Assembly (NCBI RefSeq): GCF_036346615.1
Contig: NZ_CP107836.1
Span: 2,666,001-2,730,000, forward strand
Source of the DNA: Streptomyces sp. NBC_00523
Lineage (GTDB): Bacteria; Actinomycetota; Actinomycetes; Streptomycetales; Streptomycetaceae
Reading direction: 5' to 3'
Length of the DNA: 64,000 nt
The notes under the pieces are model-generated. The model saw nothing but the letters and a program-made list of their open reading frames with translations. It was not told the DNA's origin and searched no databases. Numbering within the stretch: the stretch's first letter is position 1; every line of letters starts with the position of its first letter. The position numbers were made by a program, and so were the translations under genes. Positions 1 to 9,260 of this stretch are shown here, one piece after another.

Positions 1-59
1 TCATGCCGCTCGGCAACGAGCGGCCCCGGCCCGCCGACTTCCGGCACGAGATCGCCTGA
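1..59 (+). CDS. C-terminal end of an unidentified protein (partial)
   Basis: An open frame enters from the left edge and ends at TGA 57-59. The last visible residues are MPLGNERPRPADFRHEIA. Only 11 nt separate its stop from the next start, so it probably belongs to the same operon as the dehydratase genes. In related RiPP clusters this position could hold a flavin dehydrogenase, a leader-binding protein or a cyclase. Too little is visible to choose. Confidence 0.45.
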   Translation, partial: MPLGNERPRPADFRHEIA

Positions 60-70
60 CGGGAACTGCG

Positions 71-2845
71 ATGACACTCCTGACGTCCGACACCACCCCC
101 CGTCCGCCCGATGTGTGGGAGCCCGGGCACCGCTTCCTGCTCCGCGCGGCCGGTCTGCCCCTGGAGACCGTCCGGGGCCTGCGCTGCCCCGGCACCGGTG
201 ACTGGGCGGACGAGGTCCTGGAGCTGGAGGAGCGGCTGACCGCCGACGGCGCCGCGCTCAGCGACCTGCTGCACGGGCTGCTCGGCGCCGCCGACGCGGC
301 CGGCAGCGACGCCCGCCGCCTCCTGCTCAGCCTGCGCCGCGCGGTCTTCAACAACCGCCTTCCCGCCGACCCCGGCGCCGCCGGGCGCCTGGTGACCGGG
401 CTGTCCGCACCAGTGGGCGCACGGCTCGCCGACTGGCTGGCCCGCCGCACCCGGTACGCCGATCTCCTGGGCGGGGGGCCCGAGTTGCTGGCCCGGGAGA
501 TGCGGGACGCGCGCCGGTCGCTGCGCGAGGCGCTGGCCGGGGAGCGGTTCCGGCTGGGGCTGCTGCTGGCCTCGCCCACGCTGGACGGCAGGCTCGACGG
601 ATACCTCGCGGACACGAGCGCCGAGCCGGGCAAGCGGATGCGCAAGATCGAGCGTTCGGCGCTCACCTACCTCTACCGCACCGCGTGCAAGACGAGTCCC
701 TTCAGCACGCTGACGGCCGTGGCCACGGGCACCTTCGACCCGGGCGCCCCGGACGAAGCGCCGGGCGCCCTGCGCGTCGGCGAGCAGTGGACCAGCCATG
801 TCCGGCTCAATGTCGTCGTCCTCGGCCGGCTGGCCGACCTGATCCTCGCCGACCCGGTGCGCCGCCAGGACCTCCCCGTCGTCCTCGCCCCGGGCTGGGG
901 ACGCGACGAGGACCGCATCCGCTACGTCCGCCAGTGGGTGACCACCGGTGACGACAGCGCGGCCGTCACCTTCGACGCCGTACGCGACCGGCTGTTCTAC
1001 CTTCGCGGCAGCGGCACCCTGGACCGGCTGCTCACCTTCTTCTCCACCCACGAGGGGCCGCGCCACCGGGACCTCGTGGACATGCTGCGCTCCGAGCGCG
1101 GCGCCGGTCCCGACGAGGCCGAGCGCTACGCGGCGGCCCTGCTCCAGCTCGGCATGGTGCAGGTGCCGGGTCTGCGCACCGATGTGCACAGCCCCGACCC
1201 GCTGCGCTCCTTCCAGCAGGCCCTGCGCGGTCTCGGGGCCCCCTGGGCGGACGCGGTGGCGGCCTCGCTCGACGGGCCGGCCGCCTGCCTCGCCGCGTAC
1301 CCGGCCGCCCCGCTCACCGAACGCCGCACCCTGCTCCGCACTCTGCGCGAGCAACTCCTCGACGTACAGCGGGAGCTGGGCGCCGGGGACGCCGCACTGC
1401 CGCAGACGCTGGTGTACGAGGACGTCAGCGCGGGCGAGGACCTGCGCGGCGGGCCCGGACCGCTGGTCGGGGCCACGGGTATGGCGCTGCGGCGGGTCGA
1501 GGGCATCCTCCCGATGTACGACATCACCCTGCCCCAGCGCATCACCCTGCGCGGCTTCTTCCTGGCCCGGCACGGAAGCGGCGGGCGCTGCGACGACCTG
1601 CTCGGTCTGGTGCACGACTTCCACGAGGACCTCTTCGACCAGTACATCTCGTTCACCTCCAAGCGCTCCGCCTTCGACGCCGAGGGGGAGTACGTCCCGG
1701 AGGAGAACTGGCTCGGCCAGAGCGCCCTGCGCTCCCTGGACTCGGCCCGCCGGCGCTTCGTCGCCGGGATGCGGGAGCAGTGGGCGGAGCACGGCGCGGC
1801 GGACGAGATCCGGATTCCCGCCTCCCTCCTCACCGAGGTGGCCGGGGAACTCGCCTCGATCACGCAGGACTTCACCCCGCAGAGCCACCACATCCAGGTC
1901 GCCGGTCCCGGGCCGGACGGGCGGCCGCTGGTGGTCCTCAACCGCTCGTACGGCGGACTCGCCTTCCCCTTCAGCCGGTTCACGCACGTCTACGACCCCG
2001 ACGGCGCGACCACCCCGGAGGCGCGCCCCGGCCTCTCGAAGCGGCTGCGCGCCGAACTCCTCACCCGCGCCCCGGAAGGCGCCGTCCTCGCCGAGCTGAC
2101 CGGGGGGCCGATCACCACCAACCTCAACCTGCACGGGCGGCTGACGAGCCACCAGATCGTGTGCCCGGGCGAGACGTCCACCGTGCCCGAGGACGCCCGC
2201 ATCCACCTGGAGGACCTGTACCTCCAGCACGACGAGGCCACCGACCGGCTCGTCCTGCGGTCCCGGCGGCTGGGCTGCGAGGTCGTCCCCGTCTACCTCG
2301 GCTACCTCGTCCCCGTCGCCCTGCCGGAGATCCCCCGCACCCTGCTCCTGCTCGCCCCGAGCACCATGACCCCCACCGACGTCTGGGGCGGCGTCCCCGA
2401 GGCCCCCGCCCGCGACGGGGTCACCCGCAGGCCGCGCGTGGTCCACGACGGGGTCGTGGTCAGCCGCCGCAGCTGGACGGCCGACGCCCAGGTGCTGCCC
2501 GCCCGGACACCCGGCGCCGACGAAGCGGGGTGGTTCCTCGGCTGGCGGCGTTGGCGGCGCGCCCACGGGCTGCCCGCCCAGGTCTTCGCGACGGTCCTGC
2601 GCGAGGGGCGGCGCGCCCTGGGCGCCAAACCCCTGTACGTGGACTTCGACAGCCCGTTGTCCCTGACCGCGTTCGACGCCCTGCTGGAGCGCGGGCCGGG
2701 CGACGCCGTGGTCCTGCGGGAGATGCTCCCGTCCGAGGACGCCCCGCACGTGCTCTCCGAACAGGGCCACCACGTCGCCGAACTGGCCGTGGAGACCTTC
2801 ACCTCCCGCCCGCGTACCGAGGACGGCCCCACATGCCGGAACTGA
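71..2845 (+). CDS. LanB-type dehydratase, N-terminal (glutamylation) half
   Basis: A 924-aa protein of the Lant_dehydr_N family. By family knowledge it transfers glutamate from glutamyl-tRNA onto Ser/Thr side chains of a precursor peptide. The characteristic segment TSPFSTLTAVATG lies near residue 210, after a run of basic residues (GKRMRKIERSALTYLYRTACK). Like split thiopeptide and goadsporin enzymes, it lacks the C-terminal elimination domain, which is encoded by the next gene. The ATG has GGGAA 7 nt upstream. The last 13 nt overlap the next gene, suggesting translational coupling and a two-protein dehydratase. It acts in the cytoplasm. Glutamylation rather than another use of the fold is inferred. 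Confidence 0.88.
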   Translation: MTLLTSDTTPRPPDVWEPGHRFLLRAAGLPLETVRGLRCPGTGDWADEVLELEERLTADGAALSDLLHGLLGAADAAGSDARRLLLSLRRAVFNNRLPADPGAAGRLVTGLSAPVGARLADWLARRTRYADLLGGGPELLAREMRDARRSLREALAGERFRLGLLLASPTLDGRLDGYLADTSAEPGKRMRKIERSALTYLYRTACKTSPFSTLTAVATGTFDPGAPDEAPGALRVGEQWTSHVRLNVVVLGRLADLILADPVRRQDLPVVLAPGWGRDEDRIRYVRQWVTTGDDSAAVTFDAVRDRLFYLRGSGTLDRLLTFFSTHEGPRHRDLVDMLRSERGAGPDEAERYAAALLQLGMVQVPGLRTDVHSPDPLRSFQQALRGLGAPWADAVAASLDGPAACLAAYPAAPLTERRTLLRTLREQLLDVQRELGAGDAALPQTLVYEDVSAGEDLRGGPGPLVGATGMALRRVEGILPMYDITLPQRITLRGFFLARHGSGGRCDDLLGLVHDFHEDLFDQYISFTSKRSAFDAEGEYVPEENWLGQSALRSLDSARRRFVAGMREQWAEHGAADEIRIPASLLTEVAGELASITQDFTPQSHHIQVAGPGPDGRPLVVLNRSYGGLAFPFSRFTHVYDPDGATTPEARPGLSKRLRAELLTRAPEGAVLAELTGGPITTNLNLHGRLTSHQIVCPGETSTVPEDARIHLEDLYLQHDEATDRLVLRSRRLGCEVVPVYLGYLVPVALPEIPRTLLLLAPSTMTPTDVWGGVPEAPARDGVTRRPRVVHDGVVVSRRSWTADAQVLPARTPGADEAGWFLGWRRWRRAHGLPAQVFATVLREGRRALGAKPLYVDFDSPLSLTAFDALLERGPGDAVVLREMLPSEDAPHVLSEQGHHVAELAVETFTSRPRTEDGPTCRN

Positions 2846-4017
2846 TCTCACCCAGCCCCGCCCGCCCCGCCGCCACGGAACGGGGGGACTGGATCGCGCT
2901 GCACGTCTTCTACGCGGCCAGCCCCCGGCCGATGCTGGTCGACTGCGTCCGCCCGCTGGTCGCCGAACTGACCGCCGAAGGGCTGCTGGCGGGCCACTTC
3001 TTCATCACGTACTGGCTGGAGGGACCGCACGTACGGCTCCGGCTGCGCCCCGCGAGCCCCGCCGCCGCGCCCGAGGTGCTGCGCCGCGCCGAAGCGGCCC
3101 TCACCGCCTTCCTCCGGACCCGGCCCGCCCTCTACGAGGTCGACTCCGGGTTCCTCAAGGACTTCTACAACGAGCTGTTCGACATCGAGTTCCCCGGCGA
3201 GGACCGCACCCGTTACATGGGCGAGGACGGCCGGATGAACCTGCGGCCGAACAACTCCTTCAGCCTGGAGCCGTACGCCCCCGAGTACGCCAAGTACGGC
3301 GGCCCGGCCGGGGTCGAGCTGGCCGAGTGGCACTTCCGGCACTCCAGCGACCTGGTCATCGACGCCTTCCGCACCATGAACCTCCACCTGCGGACCGTGC
3401 TCCTCGGCACGTCCGCGCAGCTGATGATGGTGATGGCGAGCTGCTTCCTGCCGGAGAAGGACCGGCTCGCCGACTACCTGGACGGCTACTACGCGTTCTG
3501 GCACCGCGCCTTCCCCGGCACCGGCTTCATCGGCTCGGAGGAGTACGAGCGCAACTACGCGCAGATGGCGCCCGCCCTGGGCACCCGCTTCGCCGCGATC
3601 CGCGCCGCCGTCGCGGCCGGGGAGCTCGACCGGCTGCCGTCCTTCCTGCGCGGCTGGGCGGCCCACTGCCTGGAGCTGCGGGAGCGGGTCACCGACCTCG
3701 CCACCCGGGGCGAACTCCTCTTCCCCGCCTGGGACGGACCCGCCCGCGAGGACACCGGCCAGGAACGCACCGAGCCGGCCAATGCGGCCCCCCTGGAACG
3801 GCTCACCCATGTCCAGGCCGTCCTGCCCCGGCTGCTCTCCCCGTACATGCACATGACGAACAACCGGCTGCATGTGACCATCCGCGACGAGGCGTACCTC
3901 TCCTTCGTCCTCGGCCAGGTCCTGCGCGAGCCGTCGGGCGACGCGGGTACGGACGGCGCCGGTGCGGACAACGGCGTTACGGACAAGGCCGGTACGAACA
4001 GCGCGGCGGGCTCATGA
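2833..4017 (+). CDS. LanB-type dehydratase, C-terminal (glutamate elimination) half
   Basis: A 394-aa thiopeptide-type bacteriocin biosynthesis protein (Lant_dehydr_C/SpaB_C). The N-terminal motif FFITYWLEGPHVRLRLR and the C-terminal motif YMHMTNNRLHV match conserved Arg- and His-containing segments of elimination domains, which remove glutamate to leave dehydroalanine or dehydrobutyrine. The related pyridine-forming [4+2] enzymes of thiopeptides share this fold. Retention of the HM-x-x-NR segment favours elimination, but a cyclase role is not excluded. The ATG lies inside the end of the upstream gene, and the stop overlaps the next start as ATGA. A degenerate Asp/Gly/Thr-rich tail follows the domain. 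Confidence 0.83.
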   Translation: MPELISPSPARPAATERGDWIALHVFYAASPRPMLVDCVRPLVAELTAEGLLAGHFFITYWLEGPHVRLRLRPASPAAAPEVLRRAEAALTAFLRTRPALYEVDSGFLKDFYNELFDIEFPGEDRTRYMGEDGRMNLRPNNSFSLEPYAPEYAKYGGPAGVELAEWHFRHSSDLVIDAFRTMNLHLRTVLLGTSAQLMMVMASCFLPEKDRLADYLDGYYAFWHRAFPGTGFIGSEEYERNYAQMAPALGTRFAAIRAAVAAGELDRLPSFLRGWAAHCLELRERVTDLATRGELLFPAWDGPAREDTGQERTEPANAAPLERLTHVQAVLPRLLSPYMHMTNNRLHVTIRDEAYLSFVLGQVLREPSGDAGTDGAGADNGVTDKAGTNSAAGS

Positions 4018-5132
4018 ACCCGGCCACCGACCGCGCCCGCGCCGCCGCTCGCGCGTACCGCCCCGCGCTCGGGCCCGGCGTCCTCATCAGCCCGCCCCTG
4101 CTGCGCGGCCCCCGCACGGTGCACCTGCTCAAGCACCCCGTGAGCGGCGCCGCGTTCGAGGTCGGGCCCAAGGAGCACTTCCTCATCGCCCGCCTCGACG
4201 GCACCCGCACCCTGGACGACCTCGCGCCCGCCTACGCCGAACGCTTCGGCCGCCGGCTCGCCGAGGAGCACTGGAACAGGCTCCTCGGTCTCCTCGGCAC
4301 CCGGAGCCTGCTCGCGGGCGCCCCCGATCCGCCGCCCGCCACCCCTCCCCCGGCCCGGACCGGCGGCCGGTGGCACGGCACCCGGCGCCTGGTCGCCGAC
4401 GCCGACCGGACCACCGCCCGGCTCCACCGCGTCCTGCGTCCGCTGCTCCACCCGGTGGTCCAGCTCCCGCTGCTGGCCGCGGTCCTGGTCACCGTCGTGG
4501 CCCTCGTCCTGCACACCGGCGAACTCCTGGACGGCACCGGTGAGTTGATTCGGGAGCCGGCCGCCCTGGCGGGTGCCGCCCTGTTCCTGTGGTTCAGCAT
4601 CACCCTGCACGAACTGGCCCACGGCATCGCGGCCCAGCACTACGGCGGCACGGTCACCGAGATCGGGCTGCGCTGGCGCTTCCCGGTGGCGATGCTCTAC
4701 TGCACCGTCGACAACTACCTCTTCCTCCCCGCCCTGCGCGCCCGGCTCGTCATCGCCGGGGCGGGCGCCCACCTCAACATGGTGCTGCTGCTGCCCTTCG
4801 CCCTCTGGTGGTCCCTGCTGCCCCCCGGCGACCCCACCAGGGCGCTGCTCGCCGGGCTCCTGCTGCTCGGCGCCGTCCAGGGGCTCAGCAACCTCGTCCC
4901 GCTGCCCCCGCTCGACGGCTACCGCATGCTCGGCCACCTCCTCGGCACCGCCCGCCTCGCCCCGGAGACCCGCGCCTACCTGGCCCTGCGCCGCGGCGAC
5001 CCGGACGCGGCCGCCGCGTACCCCCGCCGGGCCCGACGCGTCTACACGGCGTACGCCGCCGGATTCGTCGCCCTCGTCCTCCTCGCCGCGGCGGGCACCT
5101 GCGCCGCGGCGTACCAGCTCCTGACGGGATGA
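4014..5132 (+). CDS. PqqD-like domain fused to M50 membrane metalloprotease
   Basis: A 372-aa integral membrane protein. Residues 35-100 (HPVSGAAFEVGPKEHFLIARL..LDDLAPAYAERFGRRL) look like the PqqD/RiPP-recognition fold. After a Pro-rich linker come several membrane segments and the M50 zinc site HELAH (His199, Glu200, His203). The third ligand is in NLVPLPPLDG (Asp301). M50 proteins cut within membranes, and YydH-like relatives occur beside RiPP exporters. Here it sits between the dehydratase and ABC transporter genes, with an ATGA overlap to the former. Leader cleavage, export-coupled processing or leader recognition are inferred possibilities. Confidence 0.78.
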   Translation: MNPATDRARAAARAYRPALGPGVLISPPLLRGPRTVHLLKHPVSGAAFEVGPKEHFLIARLDGTRTLDDLAPAYAERFGRRLAEEHWNRLLGLLGTRSLLAGAPDPPPATPPPARTGGRWHGTRRLVADADRTTARLHRVLRPLLHPVVQLPLLAAVLVTVVALVLHTGELLDGTGELIREPAALAGAALFLWFSITLHELAHGIAAQHYGGTVTEIGLRWRFPVAMLYCTVDNYLFLPALRARLVIAGAGAHLNMVLLLPFALWWSLLPPGDPTRALLAGLLLLGAVQGLSNLVPLPPLDGYRMLGHLLGTARLAPETRAYLALRRGDPDAAAAYPRRARRVYTAYAAGFVALVLLAAAGTCAAAYQLLTG

Positions 5133-5195
5133 CCGAGGTGACCGCGCCACGCGACCGCCCCCGACCGTCCCCGACCGGAAGGAACCACGCACCAC

Positions 5196-6191
5196 ATGAA
5201 TGAGGTACAGGCGATGCCAACCACCCCCGGCGATGCGGCCTCCCCGGCCCCCGCCGTCCACGTCCGGCACATCTCCAAGCGGTACGGGGAACGCCAGGCC
5301 CTCGACGACGTGTCGCTGGAGATCGGGCGCGGCGAGTTCTTCGGCCTGCTCGGGCCCAACGGCGCGGGCAAGTCGACCCTGGTGGAGATCATGGAGGGGC
5401 TGCGCCGGGCCGACAGCGGCACGGTCGCCGTGTTCGGCGAGTCCCCCTGGCCGCGCAACACCGCGCTGCTGCCCCGGGTCGGCGTCCAGACCCAGTCCTC
5501 CGCGTTCTTCGTACGGCAGCGGGCGCACGAGCACCTGCGGACCGTCGCCGCCCTCTACGGCGCCCCGCTGAGCGCCGTGGACGCCACGCTGGAGGCCGTC
5601 GGGCTCACCGAGCAGCGCGACATCCAGGTGGAAAGCCTCTCCGGCGGGCAGCGCCAGCGCCTCGCCATCGCCTCCGCCCTCGTCCACGGCCCCGAGCTGA
5701 TCTTCCTGGACGAGCCCACCGCCGCCCTGGACCCGCAGGCCCGCCGCGATCTGTGGGAGGTGCTGCGCGCCCTCAAGGCGCAGGGCCGCACCATCGTCTA
5801 CACCACCCACCACCTGGACGAGGCGGAAGCGCTCTGCGACCGCATCGCGATCCTCGTGGACGGCAAGGTCGCGGTCACCGACACCCCGCACAACCTCGTC
5901 GGCGGGTTCAAGGCGGCCACCAGGCTGATGCTGCCGCTGGGCCGACTCGGCGAGGACCAGGCGGCGGCCATCCCCGGCGTCGACCGGGTCACCGTCCAGG
6001 GCGGCTCCCTCGTCCTGGAGACCCGCGAGGCGGGCCAGGTCCTCAGCGCCGTCGACAAGCTGACCGGTCTCGACGGCGTCCAGACCCGCACCGCCGGCCT
6101 GGAGGACGTCTACCTCGACCTGACGGCCCGGCTCACCCGGTCCGCGCACGCCCCCCACCGGAACGCCGACACCACGGAGCACCAGCCATGA
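5196..6191 (+). CDS. ABC exporter ATP-binding protein
   Basis: A 331-aa ABC-2 family ATPase. Walker A is GPNGAGKST (residues 53-61), the signature is LSGGQRQR, Walker B is LIFLDEP, and the switch histidine lies in TTHHLDEAE. A roughly 90-residue C-terminal extension resembles DrrA-type drug and peptide exporters. GGAAGGA precedes the ATG. A second in-frame ATG at 5214 is possible. The stop overlaps the permease start as ATGA. It should energise export of, or self-protection against, the modified peptide. Confidence 0.92.
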   Translation: MNEVQAMPTTPGDAASPAPAVHVRHISKRYGERQALDDVSLEIGRGEFFGLLGPNGAGKSTLVEIMEGLRRADSGTVAVFGESPWPRNTALLPRVGVQTQSSAFFVRQRAHEHLRTVAALYGAPLSAVDATLEAVGLTEQRDIQVESLSGGQRQRLAIASALVHGPELIFLDEPTAALDPQARRDLWEVLRALKAQGRTIVYTTHHLDEAEALCDRIAILVDGKVAVTDTPHNLVGGFKAATRLMLPLGRLGEDQAAAIPGVDRVTVQGGSLVLETREAGQVLSAVDKLTGLDGVQTRTAGLEDVYLDLTARLTRSAHAPHRNADTTEHQP

Positions 6192-6943
6192 GCGCCTACG
6201 CCGCACTGGCCGCAGCGGGCTACCGCGCCCAGATCCGCGACAAGAGCACCCTCTTCTTCACCTTCGCCTTCCCGCTCCTCTTCCTCGTCGTCTTCGGCCT
6301 GATCTTCCGGGGCCAGGACGTCGAGGAGAGCGGCCTCTCCTACCTCTCGTACACCGCCGCCGGGGTCCTGTCCTGGGGCGTCGCCAACGCCGCCGTCTTC
6401 GGTATCGCGTTCACCCTGATGCAGTGGCGGAACGACGACATCCTGCGCCTGATCCGGATGTCCCCGGCCCCGCTCTCCGCCGTCATCGGCTCCCGTTACG
6501 TCCTCGCCCTGGTCGTCGGGGCCGTGCAGTCGCTGCTGTTCGTCGGCGTCGCCATGCTGCCGGTGTTCGGCCTGCGGCCCGCCTCCGGGTGGCCGCTGCT
6601 GATCCCGGTCCTCTTCCTCGGTGTGACCACCTTCCTGCTGCTCGGCGTCATCATCGGCTCCTTCGCCGACACCCCGGAGTCCGTCGCGGCCGTCGCCAAC
6701 TTCCTGATGCTGCCGATGGCGTTCCTCTCCGGCTCCTTCTTCCCGCTGGACTCGATGCCGTCCTGGCTCCAGCACGTCTCCGTGGTCCTGCCGCTGCGCT
6801 ACCTCAACGACGCCGTGTCCCACGCGATCGCCGGACGCGGGGGCCTCTCCGACGTCTGGGTGGGCTGCGCCGGACTCGTCGTCTTCGCCCTGGTCTTCGG
6901 CACCGTCGCCGTCAAGACCTTCCGCTGGACGAGGTCCTCATGA
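6188..6943 (+). CDS. ABC-2 type exporter permease
   Basis: A 251-aa membrane protein with about six hydrophobic segments (for example residues 23-41 and 98-120) and the ABC-2 signature region LMLPMAFLSGSFFPLDSMPSWLQ near residues 175-200. It pairs with the preceding ATPase by a 4-nt overlap and overlaps the next gene in the same way. It is the probable export channel for the RiPP. Confidence 0.9.
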   Translation: MSAYAALAAAGYRAQIRDKSTLFFTFAFPLLFLVVFGLIFRGQDVEESGLSYLSYTAAGVLSWGVANAAVFGIAFTLMQWRNDDILRLIRMSPAPLSAVIGSRYVLALVVGAVQSLLFVGVAMLPVFGLRPASGWPLLIPVLFLGVTTFLLLGVIIGSFADTPESVAAVANFLMLPMAFLSGSFFPLDSMPSWLQHVSVVLPLRYLNDAVSHAIAGRGGLSDVWVGCAGLVVFALVFGTVAVKTFRWTRSS

Positions 6944-8904
6944 GCGCCCCGACGCGCACCGCCCCGGCCCCCGCCGTCGCCCCCATGGAGGCGGCCCGGA
7001 CCGTGCTCCGCACCGCCCTGGCCGACCGGACCGGGCGGGACCTCCCCGTCGTCCCGGTCGGCGCCACCGACGCCACCGACGCGCTCGGCGGCCGGGGCGC
7101 ACCGGACCCCTGGGCGGCCGAACGCCCCGGCGCCCGCGTCCATCTCACCGCCTCCGCCGTCCTCATCGGCCCCTGGGGCGGCGACGGCACCGCCCCGGCC
7201 TGCGGGCGCTGCCTCGCGATGCGCTGGCAGCGCCTGCGCAGCCGCAGCGAGCGGGACGCCCTGGAGACCGGCGGCCCCGACGGCCCGCGCCCCGCAGGCG
7301 CCTGGCCTCTGCTCACCGACCACGCCCACGACGCCGTGGCCGCGCTGTGCCGCGCGCTGCTCGACGGCCCCGGCGCCGAACCCCCCGCCACCGGCCCGGC
7401 CGACCGGCTCCTGCCCCAGGTCACCCGCCTCGACCTGGCCACCCTCCAGGTGCGGACGTACCCGCTGCTCGCCGATCCCCGCTGCCCCGGCTGCGCCCCG
7501 CCGCCCGACCCCGCCGGGCCCCGCCCGCTCACCCTCGTCGCCCGGCCCAAGCCCGACCCGGACGGCTACCGGCTGCGCCCCGCGTCCTCGTACCCGCTGC
7601 CGGAGGAGGCCCTGGCCAACCCCGTGTGCGGGATGCTGGGCGGCGGCACCTGGTCCGACGTCACCTCGCCGACGACCGCGCCCGTCGCGGGCAGCGTCTT
7701 CGTACGGGGTTACGCGGGACTCAACGACGTCACCTGGAGCGGCCAGGAGAACACCTTCTCCACCAGCCGCGTCCTCGCCTTCCTGGAGGGCCTGGAGCGC
7801 TACGCCGGAACCCACCGGCGCGGCCGGACCACCCCCGTCACCGGCTCCTGGACGGAGCTGCGGGCCGACGCCGTCGACCCCGCCGTCTGCGGCCTCTACG
7901 ATCCGCGCACCTACCGCGACGACCCGCTCGTGGACCCCTTCGACCCGGACCGCGCCATCCCGTGGGAGTGGGGCTGGTCGCTGCGCGACGACAAGCCCGT
8001 CCTCGTCCCGTCCCGGCTCGTCTACTACAGCGCGGGGCTGGCCGCCGACAACTTCGTCTTCGAGTGCTCCAACGGCTGCGCCATCGGCGGCGGTCTGGAG
8101 GAGGCCGTCCTCGGCGGCCTGCTCGAACTCATCGAACGGGACGCCTTCCTCAACGCCTGGTACGGCAACGCCCGGCTCACCGAGATCGACCTGGCCACCG
8201 TCGGCGGACGGGCCGCGCCCGCCATGGCCGAACGCGCCGCGCTCCAGGGCTACGACGTCCACGCCTTCGACAATCGCGTGGACCTGGCCGTCCCCGTCGT
8301 GACCGCGCTCGCCGTACGCCGCGACGGCGGCATCGGCGCCCTCTCCTTCGCGGCGGCCGCCTCGCTGGACCCGCGGGCGGCGGTGGAAGGGGCCCTGTCC
8401 GAAGTGCTCACGTACATCCCGCACCTCTCCCGCCAGACCGAGGAGCGCCGCGACGAACTGGAGGCGATGGCCGACGACTTCGACCGGGTGCGCCACCTCA
8501 AGGACCACGCCCAGCTCTACGGCCTGCCCCGGATGACCGCCCACGCCGACAGCTACCTCAACCCCCTGGCCGTACGACCCTTCGGCGACGTCTACCGGGA
8601 CTGGGAGACCACCGGCCGCCCCCGCACCGGCGACCTGCGCGACGACCTCCGCGCCGTCATCGGTGAACTCGCCCGCGCCGGGCACGACGTGATCGCCGTG
8701 GACCAGACCACCCCGGAGCAGGAGCGCATGGGCCTGCGCACCGTCGCCACCCTCGCCCCCGGGCTCCTGCCGATCGACTTCGGCTGGAACCGCCGCCGCG
8801 CCCCCTTCATGCCCCGCCTGCGCACCGCGCTCCGCCGGGGCGGCCACCGCACGACGGACCTGACCGAGGCCGGGATGCGCATGGTCCCGCACCCCTTCCC
8901 GTAA
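6940..8904 (+). CDS. Fused zinc-domain/YcaO azoline cyclodehydratase
   Basis: A 654-aa protein. The N-terminal part (to about residue 205) carries two Cys pairs, CGRC (88, 91) and CPGC (182, 185), typical of the zinc-bearing partner fused to YcaO in azole RiPP enzymes. The YcaO domain follows, with helix SRVLAFLEGLERY and segment LLELIERDAF near its ATP site. The protein ends in PHPFP, a variant of the C-terminal PxPxP motif of azoline-forming YcaO enzymes. Such enzymes use ATP to cyclise Cys, Ser or Thr onto the backbone, giving thiazoline or oxazoline. An ATGA overlap links it to the exporter. A separate leader-binding F protein, usual for thiopeptides, is not in the window. Confidence 0.92.
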   Translation: MSAPTRTAPAPAVAPMEAARTVLRTALADRTGRDLPVVPVGATDATDALGGRGAPDPWAAERPGARVHLTASAVLIGPWGGDGTAPACGRCLAMRWQRLRSRSERDALETGGPDGPRPAGAWPLLTDHAHDAVAALCRALLDGPGAEPPATGPADRLLPQVTRLDLATLQVRTYPLLADPRCPGCAPPPDPAGPRPLTLVARPKPDPDGYRLRPASSYPLPEEALANPVCGMLGGGTWSDVTSPTTAPVAGSVFVRGYAGLNDVTWSGQENTFSTSRVLAFLEGLERYAGTHRRGRTTPVTGSWTELRADAVDPAVCGLYDPRTYRDDPLVDPFDPDRAIPWEWGWSLRDDKPVLVPSRLVYYSAGLAADNFVFECSNGCAIGGGLEEAVLGGLLELIERDAFLNAWYGNARLTEIDLATVGGRAAPAMAERAALQGYDVHAFDNRVDLAVPVVTALAVRRDGGIGALSFAAAASLDPRAAVEGALSEVLTYIPHLSRQTEERRDELEAMADDFDRVRHLKDHAQLYGLPRMTAHADSYLNPLAVRPFGDVYRDWETTGRPRTGDLRDDLRAVIGELARAGHDVIAVDQTTPEQERMGLRTVATLAPGLLPIDFGWNRRRAPFMPRLRTALRRGGHRTTDLTEAGMRMVPHPFP

Positions 8905-8912
8905 CGGCGAAA

Positions 8913-8950
8913 CGCCCGGTACCCGTCCGGAAGGAGACGGATACCGGGCG
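8913..8950. terminator. Bidirectional terminator between ycaO and precursor genes
   Basis: A 9-bp outer stem CGCCCGGTA/TACCGGGCG (8913-8921 with 8942-8950) and a 5-bp inner stem CCGTC/GACGG surround an 8-nt loop. It lies between two convergent stops, so it can serve both transcripts and insulate the precursor gene from the operon. Confidence 0.8.
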
Positions 8951-8964
8951 CGCACATCGCCCGA

Positions 8965-9135
8965 TCAGGCGGTGCAGGAGGTGGTGCTGGTGGTGGAGCT
9001 GCACGTCGAGGTCGAGCTGCAGCTGGTGGAACCGGCGAGCACGACCTCGCTGGCGTCCGAGTAGTCCGAGATCTCGAAGGTCTCGGCCTCCAGCTCGAGG
9101 ATCTCGTCGGCGAGGGTGCTGAGGTTCTTCTCCAT
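8965..9135 (-). CDS. RiPP precursor peptide, thiopeptide/azole type
   Basis: A 56-aa peptide. Residues 1-35 form an acidic leader (LADEILELEAETFEISDY..DASEVVLAG) resembling thiazolylpeptide leaders. Residues 36-56 are almost only Ser (9), Thr (8) and Cys (3), ending in Ala. The segment TSCSSTSTCSS is followed by TTSTTSCTA. All but one of these residues could be cyclised or dehydrated by the neighbouring enzymes. GGAGGAGA lies 5 nt before the ATG, an unusually strong ribosome site consistent with a highly made substrate. It is transcribed opposite to its modification operon. The exact leader/core boundary is inferred. Confidence 0.9.
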   Translation of the reverse strand: MEKNLSTLADEILELEAETFEISDYSDASEVVLAGSTSCSSTSTCSSTTSTTSCTA

Positions 9136-9260
9136 GGTGTCTCCTCCGGTCCGGGGCCACCGTGTCCGGGGGCCGCCACCTGGTGTACGCCCCGGTGGGG
9201 GGTACGCCTCCCATTCCACCGCCCGCCGCTCACCGCTCGGCATGCCTTCCGCACACACAT

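Noticed and set aside
1780..2832. Long N-terminal extension of the dehydratase elimination half
   Set aside because: It is Arg/Pro-rich, out-of-frame sequence of the glutamylation gene. The domain begins just after the ATG at 2833.
2833..4017. Thiopeptide pyridine synthase ([4+2] cyclase)
   Set aside because: The fold is shared, but the retained HMTNNR-type motif and coupling to the glutamylation half fit elimination better. A cyclase may lie outside the window.
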